Shown in pieces: positions 45,324-53,726 of a stretch of DNA of 59,626 nt. Position 1 is the stretch's first letter, and every line of letters begins with the position of its first letter. Below the pieces are notes generated by a model that saw only the letters and a program-made list of their open reading frames with translations, was not told the origin of the DNA and did no database searches. Where the stretch lies: the NCBI GenBank assembly GCA_963923035.1, contig CAWUKT010000042.1, positions 1 to 59,626 of the forward strand, in the 5' to 3' direction. The translations under genes and the position numbers were made by a program. This stretch comes from CAWUKT01 sp963923035 (GTDB lineage Bacteria; Bacteroidota; Bacteroidia; J057; JADKCL01).

Positions 45324-46724
45324 TTAGAAGTACCGCATCACCAGATTGAGGATGGTATTCTTCCATTTCTTGTAGGGTGCCTGGGCCAGCATGGTCGAAG
45401 GGAGCAGGATGCTCTGGCGCACCACGGGCTTCTCATTGGTGAAGGCCATGAAGCCGGCATACCCGTGCGCTTTGCCGATGCCGCTGTAATTGACCCCGCC
45501 AAAGGGCAGCTCCGGGTGGGAAAAGGCAATGGTGGTATCGTTCACGACCACATTTCCCGAGGACGTTTCGTTGATGACCTTCCGAATGACCTTTTGCTTT
45601 TTGGCGAATACGTACAGTCCGAGCGGTTTTTCGATGCTGTGGATGAGCTGGAGGGCTTCATCCAGATTGGAATATTTGAGGAGTGGCATGACCGGCCCAA
45701 AGATTTCATCTTGCATGATGGGGTGGTCGGGCTGGACGTCGGAGAGGATGGTAGGAGGGAGGAAGCTGCCTTCGCCCAGGTTGTCACCGGTCAAGGACCG
45801 GGCTCCGGCATCGATCGTCTTCCGGACAAGGTCGCGGAGACGGTCGGCATGGCGGGCCGTGATGACATGGGCGTAATCGGGTTGGTCGGCCGAGGGAGAC
45901 GCGCCCAAGGCCTGCTCGAGACTGGCAAGAATTGCCTGCTGGAGCCGGTCGAAGATGCTCTCGTGGACCATAATATAATTCGGCGACATGCAGGACTGGC
46001 CCGAATTGAAGAATTCACCCCAGACCAATTTCTTGGCGGTGTCCTTGATCGCGGCCGAAGCGTCCACAATGACCGGATTCCGGCCCCCCAATTCGAGGGT
46101 CACCGAACTCAGATTTTGGGCTGCGGCCGTCATGACCTTTTTCCCGACGCCCGGACTTCCAGTAAAGAAGATGTGGTCGAAGGGCATCGCAGTCAGGTCC
46201 TGGGCCACGGTATAGTCACCGGTCACCACCACGACTTCCCGGGGATCATACAGCTCCTGGACCATTTTCTCGATCAATTCGGTGGTGTGGACCGATACCT
46301 CGGAAGGTTTGACGATGGCCGTACATCCCGCCGACAAGGCGGAGATCAACGGTGAAATGGTGAGCATGAAGGGGAAGTTCCAGGGCGCGAGGATCAGGGA
46401 AACGCCTTTGGGTTCGTAGTGGACCTTGGAGCGGGTGCCAATGAGGGCCAAGGGCGTGGAGACCCGTCGCGGACGGGTCCACTGCGGCAGGTGGCGCATG
46501 GCATCCTTGATCTCGAGGATCAGCGGCATGATCTCGGAAAGGTCCGCCTCGTGGGCCGGCTTGTGAAAGTCCTTGGCCACCGCCGCCCGGATATCGTCCT
46601 GGTGACGCAGGATCCATTTCTTCAGGTTCCGCAGCTGGCGGATGCGACGGGAAACGGGAGCGGTCTTCAGTTCAGACTGAAAATATTGTTGCTGGGCTTC
46701 GAACAGTGCGGACAGATCCTGCAT
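45324..46724 (-). CDS. Aldehyde dehydrogenase (class 3 / fatty-aldehyde type)
   Basis: 466 residues, shorter than the ~490 of ALDH1/2 and fitting the class 3 group. Motifs: APWNFPFMLTISPLISALSAGCTAIVKPSE (NAD(P) site), FTGSPGVGKKV, catalytic base Glu 211 in LELGG, catalytic Cys 245 in NSGQSC, and EIFGPVMPLL. Oxidises aldehydes to acids with NAD(P)+; the C-terminal KKWKNTILNLVMRYF tail is amphipathic, as in class 3 enzymes that attach to membranes. Substrate unknown; long-chain aldehydes are a family-based guess. The ATG at 46722-46724 lies 10 bases downstream of an exact promoter motif. Confidence 0.93.
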   Translation of the reverse strand: MQDLSALFEAQQQYFQSELKTAPVSRRIRQLRNLKKWILRHQDDIRAAVAKDFHKPAHEADLSEIMPLILEIKDAMRHLPQWTRPRRVSTPLALIGTRSKVHYEPKGVSLILAPWNFPFMLTISPLISALSAGCTAIVKPSEVSVHTTELIEKMVQELYDPREVVVVTGDYTVAQDLTAMPFDHIFFTGSPGVGKKVMTAAAQNLSSVTLELGGRNPVIVDASAAIKDTAKKLVWGEFFNSGQSCMSPNYIMVHESIFDRLQQAILASLEQALGASPSADQPDYAHVITARHADRLRDLVRKTIDAGARSLTGDNLGEGSFLPPTILSDVQPDHPIMQDEIFGPVMPLLKYSNLDEALQLIHSIEKPLGLYVFAKKQKVIRKVINETSSGNVVVNDTTIAFSHPELPFGGVNYSGIGKAHGYAGFMAFTNEKPVVRQSILLPSTMLAQAPYKKWKNTILNLVMRYF

Positions 46725-46734
46725 AAGGCATTGA

Positions 46735-46742
46735 CAAATCTA
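46735..46742 (-). promoter_or_regulatory. Bacteroidota -7 promoter motif for aldehyde dehydrogenase
   Basis: Reads TAGATTTG on the minus strand, an exact TAnnTTTG, 10 bases before the ATG. This leaves almost no 5' leader. No clear -33. Confidence 0.5.
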
Positions 46743-47116
46743 AGTGAAGACAAAATTTAAGCACTCCTGGGGCAAGGACCAAGGTTCAATGGTGTAGATG
46801 TTACACTATTGCCAGATTCCTTACATGGTTGGCTACTTGGGTTTGAGATGGCTGACAACTGAATGACATTTCTTGTAAAAAACTATAAATGGATACAATT
46901 GGCTGATTTTTAGGGGTGTATGTGTTGTGATGGGTTTGTTTGGGGCGATTTGAGAGTTAGGAAGAGGAATAAAATCAACAGAAAATATTGCATAGTCGAA
47001 TTAATCCTTTTATTTTTATGCCAGTTAGTTGAAGAGTGCAGAATACTAAATGCTTCAAACATCCTGCACTGGTGTAAATGCTTTTTTTGTTCAATCAATT
47101 CAAATTGTTTAAAATC
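46743..47116. other. Intergenic region, ~375 bp, AT-rich
   Basis: Upstream region of the aldehyde dehydrogenase (left) and of the first tandem lipoprotein (right). Two inverted repeats are visible: GTGTA-GATGT-TACAC near 46791-46805, and AGTGCAG/CTGCACT enclosing ~22 bases near 47035-47071, inside the probable 5' leader of the lipoprotein gene, followed by a T-run at ~47083-47090. The latter could be a leader hairpin that controls expression. No ORF supported. Confidence 0.45.
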
Positions 47117-48166
47117 ATGAAAATCAACAAGATTCCAGCTCTGCTGGCACTGGTGCTTACTTTTGCACTGTGGAGCTGTCAGCCCGATACGGTCGCCCCC
47201 AAGGAGTCCTCCAATGACGCAGCTTCCTTGCTGGCAGACGCCGGTGCTGCTCACCCGGATCCCAGCCCGGTCTGCTCTGATCGGATCACCTTCAACCTGA
47301 TTGAAGAAACCACTGGAACCAACCAAGTCAATTACTGCGGTTTTCTGCCCTGCAACGGTACCGAACCTTCCTGGGGTACAGTTGAAGTGCTGAACTCTGA
47401 TGTCGCTCTCTACCTGAACGTCACCATGGCTTTTGGATGGTACGTCGAACTTGGCGAATCCTACCTCGGACTGGAATCTGATATGGACTGGGTCAACGGT
47501 ATTCCCAAAGTGGAAAACAACTGGATCCAGACGGGTATCAATCCCATCGTCAACAAAGCACAAATCGTAATTCCTGTCAATAACCTGCCCACCTGCTTCG
47601 ATGTCGCGAACCGCATCTCGGTTGTACGCCTCGACTTCTTCACGGGTGTGGATCAAGCCTCCCGGACCAGCCTCTGGCTCCAGGACAATAGCACCACCGG
47701 TTCCGGTTCTCCCTTCGTCACCAACTGGTGCTTCAGCAGCTGCGGCCCCCAGATCACGACGGTTACCGGCGGCAACTGTTCCGGCTGTGAGTCCTCCAAC
47801 ACGGTTGACTTCATCGATTGCGATACCGTCGACGTATCCTCCTGCAAAGACCTCTCCAACGTAGTCCTCGTCTACACCGACGGTGCCCACCAAAAGTTTG
47901 ACGGTCTCTCCGGCTACGACGGCACCTTCTACGGCATTGGCGCCAACAGCGGCAAAGAAATCTCCCACGTTTACGTGAAGTCCGGCTGCTACCAGTCTGG
48001 TGAAGGCCCCGGCTACGGTCGTCGCTTCGACGGTCCTTGCTACAACGGTACCTCCACTCCTCCCTCCAACTCCGGCGGTACGGTCGGCGGAAACGGTAAC
48101 GGTGGAAATGGTAACGGCAACGGAAACGGAAATGGCGGCGGAAAAGGGAAGGGCAAGAACAAATAA
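47117..48166 (+). CDS. Lipoprotein of an unrecognised family, Gly/Asn-rich tail (tandem paralogue 1)
   Basis: 349 residues from the ATG at 47117. Lipoprotein signal: MKINKIPALLALVLTFALWSC. It is clearly homologous to the next gene. Shared pieces: C-S-D-x-x-x-F near residue 52, an NYCG...PC segment, V-x-x-L-N-S-x-x-x-LYLN-x-x, a central CF-x-x-A block, GG-x-C-x-GCE...VDF-x-DCDTV-x-V-x-SCK-x-L, and the strongest block Y-G-x-GA-x-SGKEI-x-HV-x-VKSGCY followed by GRRFDGPC. At least ten Cys suggest disulfide bonds after export. The C-terminus is ~35 residues of Gly/Asn then Gly/Lys (GGNGNGNGNGNGGGKGKGK), likely flexible and exposed. Function unknown. A strong terminator follows, so it is probably transcribed alone and at a high level. 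Confidence 0.82.
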   Translation: MKINKIPALLALVLTFALWSCQPDTVAPKESSNDAASLLADAGAAHPDPSPVCSDRITFNLIEETTGTNQVNYCGFLPCNGTEPSWGTVEVLNSDVALYLNVTMAFGWYVELGESYLGLESDMDWVNGIPKVENNWIQTGINPIVNKAQIVIPVNNLPTCFDVANRISVVRLDFFTGVDQASRTSLWLQDNSTTGSGSPFVTNWCFSSCGPQITTVTGGNCSGCESSNTVDFIDCDTVDVSSCKDLSNVVLVYTDGAHQKFDGLSGYDGTFYGIGANSGKEISHVYVKSGCYQSGEGPGYGRRFDGPCYNGTSTPPSNSGGTVGGNGNGGNGNGNGNGNGGGKGKGKNK

Positions 48167-48192
48167 GAAGACTCGATTTAAATAATGCACCC

Positions 48193-48219
48193 AAAGGCCG
48201 CCCAATCAGGGCGGCCTTT
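48193..48219 (+). terminator. Strong rho-independent (bidirectional-looking) terminator
   Basis: Perfect 11-bp inverted repeat AAAGGCCGCCC / GGGCGGCCTTT with loop AATCA, 26 bases after the stop of the first lipoprotein gene. A/T ends on both sides allow function in both directions. Confidence 0.85.
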
Positions 48220-48275
48220 GACATTTCTGGCGGTTTCATTTGAAGAAGTCCTTCCGCTATCCCTATTTTTAGTCC

Positions 48276-49298
48276 ATGTCCTTTTCCCATCCCCTTCGAA
48301 CCGTGATCCTGGGCGCCCTGCTGGTGGCCCTGGTCGGATTATGGGGCTGTGAAGAAGAAAAGGTGCAGCCCCGGACCGGCGACGGAACCCAGGAGCTGGC
48401 CAATCTTTCCAGAGACAAGGCGCCTGCCTTTCCAATGCCCGACCTGATTTGCAGCGATGTCCAGAGCTTTCCCCTCATCGACAATGGCCAACGGCTGAAC
48501 ATCGCCAATTGCGGTTCCCGGCCCTGCAAGAACCCCAATGAATTTTGGGGAGGCGTGGACCTGCTCAATTCTCCGACGGACCTCTACCTCAACATCAGCC
48601 TGGCCGAGGATTGGCTATTGGAAAAGGCCGCGCTCTTTGCGGGCCTCGATGCGGATCTGACCTATTCCGATACCCTGCCCCAGCCGGATTCCCTCTGGCT
48701 GGAATTGCCCTTGGAATCGGCGCAGAACCGCACCCAATTGCTGTTGCCGCTCGACAGCTTGTCGGCCTGTTTCGAGCTGGCCGCCCATTTGCGGGTGGTC
48801 AAGCTGTTGAAGGACGGGCGCAAGGATCCGAAATCCCGCCAGTCGCTCTGGCTGTTCAACCAGGAATGGAACGACAGCGCGTCGGTATTGCAGACGCCTT
48901 CGCCGGGCCTGGCCCGCTATTGCCAGGGCTTCTGCCCGCCGAATGAGGTGGAGCTGACGGGGGGAGATTGCGTGGGGTGCGAGGCGGCCATCGACGTGCG
49001 CTTTGTGGATTGCGACACGGTCTTTGTGAAGAGCTGCAAGGAATTGGTGGGCGTGGAACTGGTATTTGAGGATTGTGAGCGGATGTCGTTCGAGGAATTG
49101 GAAGGGGTGAAGGGGAAATATTACGGGAGTGGCGCCCACAGCGGCAAAGAGATTGCGCATGTCTTTGTGAAGTCGGGGTGCTACGAATCGCCGGGGGGAA
49201 ATGACTGGGGACGTCGGTTTGATGGGCCTTGTGCCAATGGGAAATGCGGATTTGAAGCGGAGGAGCCTGAGGGGGAAATGGAAACGGGAAAAGAATAA
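48276..49298 (+). CDS. Lipoprotein of the same unrecognised family (tandem paralogue 2)
   Basis: 340 residues. Signal MSFSHPLRTVILGALLVALVGLWGC (lipobox LWGC). Homologous over its length to the upstream gene: CSDVQSFPLID, PC-x-N-P-N-x-F-W-G-G-V-D-L-LNS, DLYLNISLAEDW, LSACFELAAHLRVVKL, GGDCVGCEAAIDVRFVDCDTVFVKSCKELVGVEL, and YYGSGAHSGKEIAHVFVKSGCYES-PGGNDWGRRFDGPC. It differs by having an acidic Glu-rich end in place of the Gly/Asn tail. The terminator between the two and a TATTTTTA motif (one mismatch to -7) just upstream of its ATG suggest separate control. Ends one base before the convergent ligase gene. Function unknown; a duplicated pair that diverged in the tail. Confidence 0.82.
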   Translation: MSFSHPLRTVILGALLVALVGLWGCEEEKVQPRTGDGTQELANLSRDKAPAFPMPDLICSDVQSFPLIDNGQRLNIANCGSRPCKNPNEFWGGVDLLNSPTDLYLNISLAEDWLLEKAALFAGLDADLTYSDTLPQPDSLWLELPLESAQNRTQLLLPLDSLSACFELAAHLRVVKLLKDGRKDPKSRQSLWLFNQEWNDSASVLQTPSPGLARYCQGFCPPNEVELTGGDCVGCEAAIDVRFVDCDTVFVKSCKELVGVELVFEDCERMSFEELEGVKGKYYGSGAHSGKEIAHVFVKSGCYESPGGNDWGRRFDGPCANGKCGFEAEEPEGEMETGKE

Positions 49299-49299
49299 A

Positions 49300-50907
49300 T
49301 CACTTTTTGGAATCGGGTGACCCGTAGGCCTCCAGCATGCCGAGGAGGTCCTCGATGGTATTGGCTTCGCGGGCGGGTTTGTCCTGCCGCCAACGCGCGA
49401 TGCGGGGAAAGCGGAGGGCCACTCCGCTCTTGTGACGCTTCGACCGGGCAATGCCCTCGAAGGCAATCTCCATCACCAGTTCAGGCTTCACCGACCGCAC
49501 CGGCCCAAACCGCTCAACCGTATTTTGCTTAATGAACCGATCCACCGCCTGCATTTCCTTGTCCGTCAACCCCGAATATGCCTTTGTAAACGGCACCAAT
49601 TCTTCGCCCCGCCACACCGCAAATGTATAGTCCGAGTACAAATTGGCGCGGCGGCCGTGGCCCCGCATCCCATAGATCAACACCGCATCAATCGTCAGCG
49701 GATCGACCTTCCATTTCCACCAATCCCCTCGTTTCCGTCCCACCTGGTAGACCGAATCCTTCCGCTTCAGCATCAGCCCCTCACTGCGGTGCATCCGGGA
49801 CACTTCCCGTTCTTCTTTCAGCCCTTCCCAATCCTCCGCCTCCACGATCTCCGACAACAACAATTGGGGCTGGGCAGCATTTTCCACCACTTCCTCCAAC
49901 TTCTCCCGTCGCTCCGTCATGGCCTTTCCCCGAAAATCCTGCCCCCCATATTCCAATAAATCGTAGGCCATCAGCACCACCGGAGCCTCTTTCAAAATCT
50001 TTTTGGACACATTTTTCCGCCCAATACGCGTTTGCAGCACGTTAAAGTCCAGAGGTACGCCCTCCGCAAAGGCCAGAATTTCCCCGTCGATCACCGTGCC
50101 GTCCGGAAGCGCGTCCACCAGGGGATGGTACTCCGGGAATTTCTCCGTCACCAATTCTTCCCCCCGGCTCCACACAAACAATTCGCCTCTCCGCACGATC
50201 AATTGGCCCCGAATCCCATCCCATTTCCGCTCCGCCTGCCAATCGCTCACAGATCCCAATTCTGCGGGCTCCTCCTCGAGCGGATAGGCCAGGTAAAAGG
50301 GATATGGCCGGGACAGGTCATCGTTGTCGTCCTCCGACAAGATCAGTTCCTCGAACGTGGTCGTTTTCGGCGTCCAATTGCCCATCAGGCGATGGGCCAC
50401 CGCATTGGCTTCCCGGTCCGTGAACTTCGCAATGGCCCGCGTCATCAGCTTCTGGGACACCCCGATCCGCCAGCCGCCGGTCATCAACTTGTTGAAGACA
50501 AAGCGCTCGCCCGTTTCCAGGCCCATCCAGGCCCCGCAAATCGCCGCTTGCTTCTCGGATTCTTCCATCGTGCGCAGGTCGTGGAGGAAATCCATCCACC
50601 ACGCCAGCGAGTGGTCCTGGCGGTCCGTGGGCGGAGGCAGCACATGGGCAATGGTCTCAGCCAGGTCGCCCACCACGTGGTAGGTCTCCTCAAACAACCA
50701 CAAAGGAATATCCGCCATTTCAGCCGCCCATTCCCGCAGCAGGCGGGTATTGACCGGACGCTTGGGCCGCTTGCCGGTCATCAGGGCGATGGCCCAGAGC
50801 GCATTTTCGGGCGCGGTACTCCCGAGGTAATCGACCAGGGCATCCACCTTGGGATTGATCTTGGTGGTTTGGTCGAGGCGGTGGAAAAGGGCGGCGAAAT
50901 CCTTCAT
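49300..50907 (-). CDS. ATP-dependent DNA ligase (bacterial LigB/LigC-type with partner exonuclease)
   Basis: 535 residues from the ATG at 50905-50907; the longer frame upstream is a shadow of the exonuclease gene. An N-terminal DNA-binding domain (~1-200) precedes the adenylation domain with the AMP-accepting Lys 228 in ERKWDG (motif I), motif III-like GTVIDGEILAF, motif IV SEGLMLKRKDSVY, motif V KWKVDPLTIDAVLIY, and an OB fold (RVAVWRGEELVPFTKAYSGLT-like; EIAFEGIARSKRHKSGVALRFPRI with motif VI). It seals nicks with ATP and is an addition to the NAD-dependent LigA, probably for repair. Its start overlaps the exonuclease stop by 4 bases (ATGA), the standard arrangement of this pair. Confidence 0.93.
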   Translation of the reverse strand: MKDFAALFHRLDQTTKINPKVDALVDYLGSTAPENALWAIALMTGKRPKRPVNTRLLREWAAEMADIPLWLFEETYHVVGDLAETIAHVLPPPTDRQDHSLAWWMDFLHDLRTMEESEKQAAICGAWMGLETGERFVFNKLMTGGWRIGVSQKLMTRAIAKFTDREANAVAHRLMGNWTPKTTTFEELILSEDDNDDLSRPYPFYLAYPLEEEPAELGSVSDWQAERKWDGIRGQLIVRRGELFVWSRGEELVTEKFPEYHPLVDALPDGTVIDGEILAFAEGVPLDFNVLQTRIGRKNVSKKILKEAPVVLMAYDLLEYGGQDFRGKAMTERREKLEEVVENAAQPQLLLSEIVEAEDWEGLKEEREVSRMHRSEGLMLKRKDSVYQVGRKRGDWWKWKVDPLTIDAVLIYGMRGHGRRANLYSDYTFAVWRGEELVPFTKAYSGLTDKEMQAVDRFIKQNTVERFGPVRSVKPELVMEIAFEGIARSKRHKSGVALRFPRIARWRQDKPAREANTIEDLLGMLEAYGSPDSKK

Positions 50908-51938
50908 TCGGCGACTCCTTCCTTCGGCGTGGCATCGCCGATTTCGCTCAATTCGCCTTCGTATTCGGTGCTGACCACGTGGGCGTCGTAGCCTTGTTCG
51001 CGGAGGTAGCGGGAGAAAATAGAGGAATAGCCGTGGGTCACGAAAATGTGGTGGGCGCCGGTGGCTTTGATGGCGTTGAGCAGGCCCGGCCAGTCGGCGT
51101 GGTCGGAGAGGACAAAGCCTTGGTCGACATTTCGGCGGCGGCGGGTGCCCCGCAACGCCATCCAACCCGACGCGATAGCGGTGGTATACGGCTGGAATTT
51201 GCGCATCCAGGACGTGCCTCCCGCAGAAGGCGGCGCAATGACCATTCCACCCCTGAAATCGGCTTTTTTGAGTTCCTGGGTGATCCGCGTGGTCGCGGGC
51301 AATTGCATGCCCTGCTCCCGCAGGACCTCGTTGATATTTTCGACGGCTCCGTGCGTGAAGATCGGGCCGATGGACGGGTCCAGGCCCATTTGGATGCGCT
51401 GGGCCTTGCCCAGCGAGTAACCGTAAAGGACCGAGACGAGACCTTTCTCCCGGTTTTGTTGCCACCATTGGTTGATGTCGGCGAAGATTTCCGGCCCCGG
51501 GCGCCACGTGTACACGGGCAATCCAAAGGTCGATTCCGTGATGAAGGCATGGCATTGGACCGGCTCGAACTCGCTGCAACTGGGGTCCGGCCCCAATTTA
51601 TAGTCGCCGGAAACGACCCAGACCTGGCCGCCGTACTCGACCCGTACCTGGGCCGACCCAATGATATGGCCCGCCGGATGCAGGCTGACCTTGACGCCTT
51701 GGATATAGGTGGTTTCTCCGTATTCGACGGCCTGGACGTTGATGTCCTGCCCGAGGCGGTGGCGCATCACCGGGACCGAATCCCGGTGGGACAGGTAGTG
51801 CTGCATGCCCCATCGGGAATGATCGGCATGGGCGTGGGTGACCACGGCCCGCTCTACCCGCCGCCAGGGATCGATGTAAAAATTGCCTTGGGGGCAGTAG
51901 ATGCCTTTCTCGTCGAATTGCAGCAGGGGTTGGGCCAT
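50904..51938 (-). CDS. Ligase-associated DNA exonuclease (MBL fold, Lhr/LigD-associated type)
   Basis: 344 residues from the ATG at 51936-51938 (MAQPLLQFDEKGIYC). Metallo-beta-lactamase metal motif THAHADHS (His 35, His 37, Asp 39, His 40), HPAGHIIGSAQV, VVSGDYK, and the beta-CASP-like C-terminal part with SDHADWPGLL and THGYSS. Family knowledge: these proteins are nucleases found next to an ATP-dependent DNA ligase and form a repair module. The gene overlaps the ligase by 4 bases. No exact promoter motif; a short AT stretch precedes the start. Confidence 0.92.
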   Translation of the reverse strand: MAQPLLQFDEKGIYCPQGNFYIDPWRRVERAVVTHAHADHSRWGMQHYLSHRDSVPVMRHRLGQDINVQAVEYGETTYIQGVKVSLHPAGHIIGSAQVRVEYGGQVWVVSGDYKLGPDPSCSEFEPVQCHAFITESTFGLPVYTWRPGPEIFADINQWWQQNREKGLVSVLYGYSLGKAQRIQMGLDPSIGPIFTHGAVENINEVLREQGMQLPATTRITQELKKADFRGGMVIAPPSAGGTSWMRKFQPYTTAIASGWMALRGTRRRRNVDQGFVLSDHADWPGLLNAIKATGAHHIFVTHGYSSIFSRYLREQGYDAHVVSTEYEGELSEIGDATPKEGVAE

Positions 51939-51985
51939 AGAATTAAAAAGGGTGGGGAAGGATTTTGTTTGGTGGGGGGACAAAT

Positions 51986-52014
51986 GAAAAAGCCCTGCCG
52001 GGACCAGCAGGGCT
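51986..52014 (-). terminator. Rho-independent terminator downstream of tpx
   Basis: On the minus strand AGCCCTGC and GCAGGGCT form an 8-bp stem with an 8-base loop followed by TTTTT. It ends tpx transcription 22 bases after its stop, before the exonuclease-ligase pair. Confidence 0.8.
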
Positions 52015-52035
52015 CTTTCGGGAATGTAAAATGAA

Positions 52036-52536
52036 TTATTTCAGCGCCGCAATGGCCGCTTCATAATTGGGCTCTTGTCCGATTTCCGGAACCTGCTCCG
52101 TGTAGATCACCTGTCCGTCCTCGTTGATCACGACGACCGCCCGCGACAGAAGGCCGGCGAAAGGACCGGTGGTGATGGCCACCGGATAGGCTTCCGAGAA
52201 GCTGTGGTCCTTGTATTCAGAAGCCGGAACGACATTTTCCAGACCCTCAGCCTCACAAAAACGCTTGTGGGCGAACGGCAAGTCCTTGGAAATGCACAGG
52301 ACCGTGGTATTGTCCAGCGACTGGGCTTCGGAATTGAATTGGCGGGTGGACATGGCACATACGCCCGTATCAATGCTCGGGAAGATGTTCAGGACGACGC
52401 GGCGTCCCTTCAAGCTCTCGAGGGTGATATCGCTCAAATCAGTTCCGGTGACGTGAAAATTCGGGGCAGCAGTGCCCACAGCCGGCAAACTGCCCGCTGT
52501 TTGGATTTCGTTTCCTCCTAAGGTAATGGTAGCCAT
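52036..52536 (-). CDS. tpx: Thiol peroxidase (Tpx, atypical 2-Cys peroxiredoxin)
   Basis: 166 residues, typical. Peroxidatic Cys 60 in FPSIDTGVCAMSTRQF and resolving Cys 94 in DLPFAHKRFC, the exact Tpx pattern. Reduces hydrogen and alkyl hydroperoxides with thioredoxin in the cytoplasm. A good terminator follows. The start ATG at 52534-52536 gives the usual MATITLGGN N-terminus. Confidence 0.96.
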   Translation of the reverse strand: MATITLGGNEIQTAGSLPAVGTAAPNFHVTGTDLSDITLESLKGRRVVLNIFPSIDTGVCAMSTRQFNSEAQSLDNTTVLCISKDLPFAHKRFCEAEGLENVVPASEYKDHSFSEAYPVAITTGPFAGLLSRAVVVINEDGQVIYTEQVPEIGQEPNYEAAIAALK

Positions 52537-52604
52537 AAATTCAATGTTTTATTGGATAACCCCCGGCAAGGGCCAGGGTTCGAAAAAATCGTGGATTGTT
52601 GTGC

Positions 52605-53177
52605 TCAGGGAACGACCCGCTGGACGTCCCACTGCTTCAAAGAACCCGAAAAGCGGTACCTGAGATGGCCTTCGCGCCGCAAATTTAGCACATCTACCTC
52701 TTCCGCCCGACAATCAATCACCACAAAATGCCGTCCGTCGATTTCCTTTTCCAAAGGATGATGTTTGCTGTCCCAATCCATCGGGGTGCCCGGCGCTTCC
52801 ACGGAATGGTAATCGGAATGGGTATGCGGGTTGACCCGCTCCCAGGCTTCCCGGGCGAGGGCATCTCCGTGGTGCAATTCACAGGTGGCCTGGATGCTGA
52901 TTTGGACCTGGCGTTTGGGGTGGTAAAAGAGGAGATGGGCAAAGGGAGATTGCTGCAAATGGGCCACTTTTTGGCTGCGGGCATCGGTATAGATGCGGAA
53001 GGTCCAGGGATCAGGAAGGTCCCGAAGGACGACGGTACGACTCAACGGACGCGTTCCGTCGGTGGTGGCGAACCAAAAAAATCGAAAGGGGTGGCGGCGG
53101 TCCGTACGGGCCCGGCGGAGTTCGGTCCAGGAAGTTTTGAGGATGCGGGACGGAGAAAAGTCAGGTTGCAATTCCAT
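52605..53177 (-). CDS. Pyridoxamine 5'-phosphate oxidase-like FMN-binding protein (Alr4036 type)
   Basis: 190 residues from the ATG at 53175-53177; a start at 53219 is possible but would overlap the upstream stop with unconserved-looking sequence. Split-barrel motifs: WTELRRARTDRRHPFRFFWFATTDGTRPLSRTVVLRDL near the N-terminus, FRIYTDARSQKVAHLQQSPFAHLLFYHPKRQVQISIQA, and WERVNPHTHSDYHS. This matches flavin-binding proteins related to PNP oxidase; true PdxH keeps a C-terminal R-L-x-P that I do not see, so the substrate is unknown. It is ~30 bases downstream of the small membrane protein and rhomboid genes in the same direction, so cotranscription is likely. Confidence 0.8.
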   Translation of the reverse strand: MELQPDFSPSRILKTSWTELRRARTDRRHPFRFFWFATTDGTRPLSRTVVLRDLPDPWTFRIYTDARSQKVAHLQQSPFAHLLFYHPKRQVQISIQATCELHHGDALAREAWERVNPHTHSDYHSVEAPGTPMDWDSKHHPLEKEIDGRHFVVIDCRAEEVDVLNLRREGHLRYRFSGSLKQWDVQRVVP

Positions 53178-53211
53178 ACCACAATGACCGCTCACGCGGC
53201 CAATTGTTGGC

Positions 53212-53721
53212 TTAGGCAATCGCCAAACGAAGATTGAAGCCGATTTGGTCCAGTTGGAGGACCTGGCCTTCGGAGCCGGGAATCGGCAATTGGACCGAAG
53301 CGACGCCTACCAGTACCTGGTCTTGCTGCTGCATCCGGCTCAGCCGGACATAGTCGTTGTCTTGTAGGTGCTTCAGCATGGCATAGCGCGTTCCTGCCGA
53401 GGCAAAGCGCAATTCGGTCCACCACTGGAAGACCTGTTCGGAGCCATCCTCACAGCAGGCGCCCATGCCCCATTCGCTCTGGACGGGATTGGAGGCGAGA
53501 CGGGCCTGATCGGCGTAGTGGGCAAAGGTGTCCTGAACGACGGTATAATTTTTCGCCAGCAATTCCCCCCGCAACTCCAACTGAAGGGCATATTCCGCGC
53601 TTTGCCTACGGTCGTCGTAATTGACCTCATTGAAGACGTCGTTGAATCCGATGCTGATGATCAGACCAAAGATTCCGAGGGCGATGAGCAAGGCGCGTTG
53701 TGCGGGGGCGAGGCGTTTCAT
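53212..53721 (-). CDS. Small membrane-anchored protein of unknown function
   Basis: 169 residues from the ATG at 53719-53721. One N-terminal transmembrane helix or signal anchor (RALLIALGIFGLIISIGF), then an alpha/beta domain without recognised motifs (DDRRQSAEYALQLELRGELLAKNY, CCEDGSEQVFQWWTELRF, VGVASVQLPIPG). The adjacent Cys pair at ~89-90 would lie outside the cytoplasm. It starts 5 bases after the rhomboid stop and probably shares its mRNA; whether it is a substrate or partner of the protease is a guess. Confidence 0.7.
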   Translation of the reverse strand: MKRLAPAQRALLIALGIFGLIISIGFNDVFNEVNYDDRRQSAEYALQLELRGELLAKNYTVVQDTFAHYADQARLASNPVQSEWGMGACCEDGSEQVFQWWTELRFASAGTRYAMLKHLQDNDYVRLSRMQQQDQVLVGVASVQLPIPGSEGQVLQLDQIGFNLRLAIA

Positions 53722-53726
53722 GGCGA

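Noticed and set aside
46910..48205. A 431-codon minus-strand frame opposite the first lipoprotein
   Set aside because: The plus-strand gene has a signal peptide, a paralogue and a terminator; the antisense frame has none of these.
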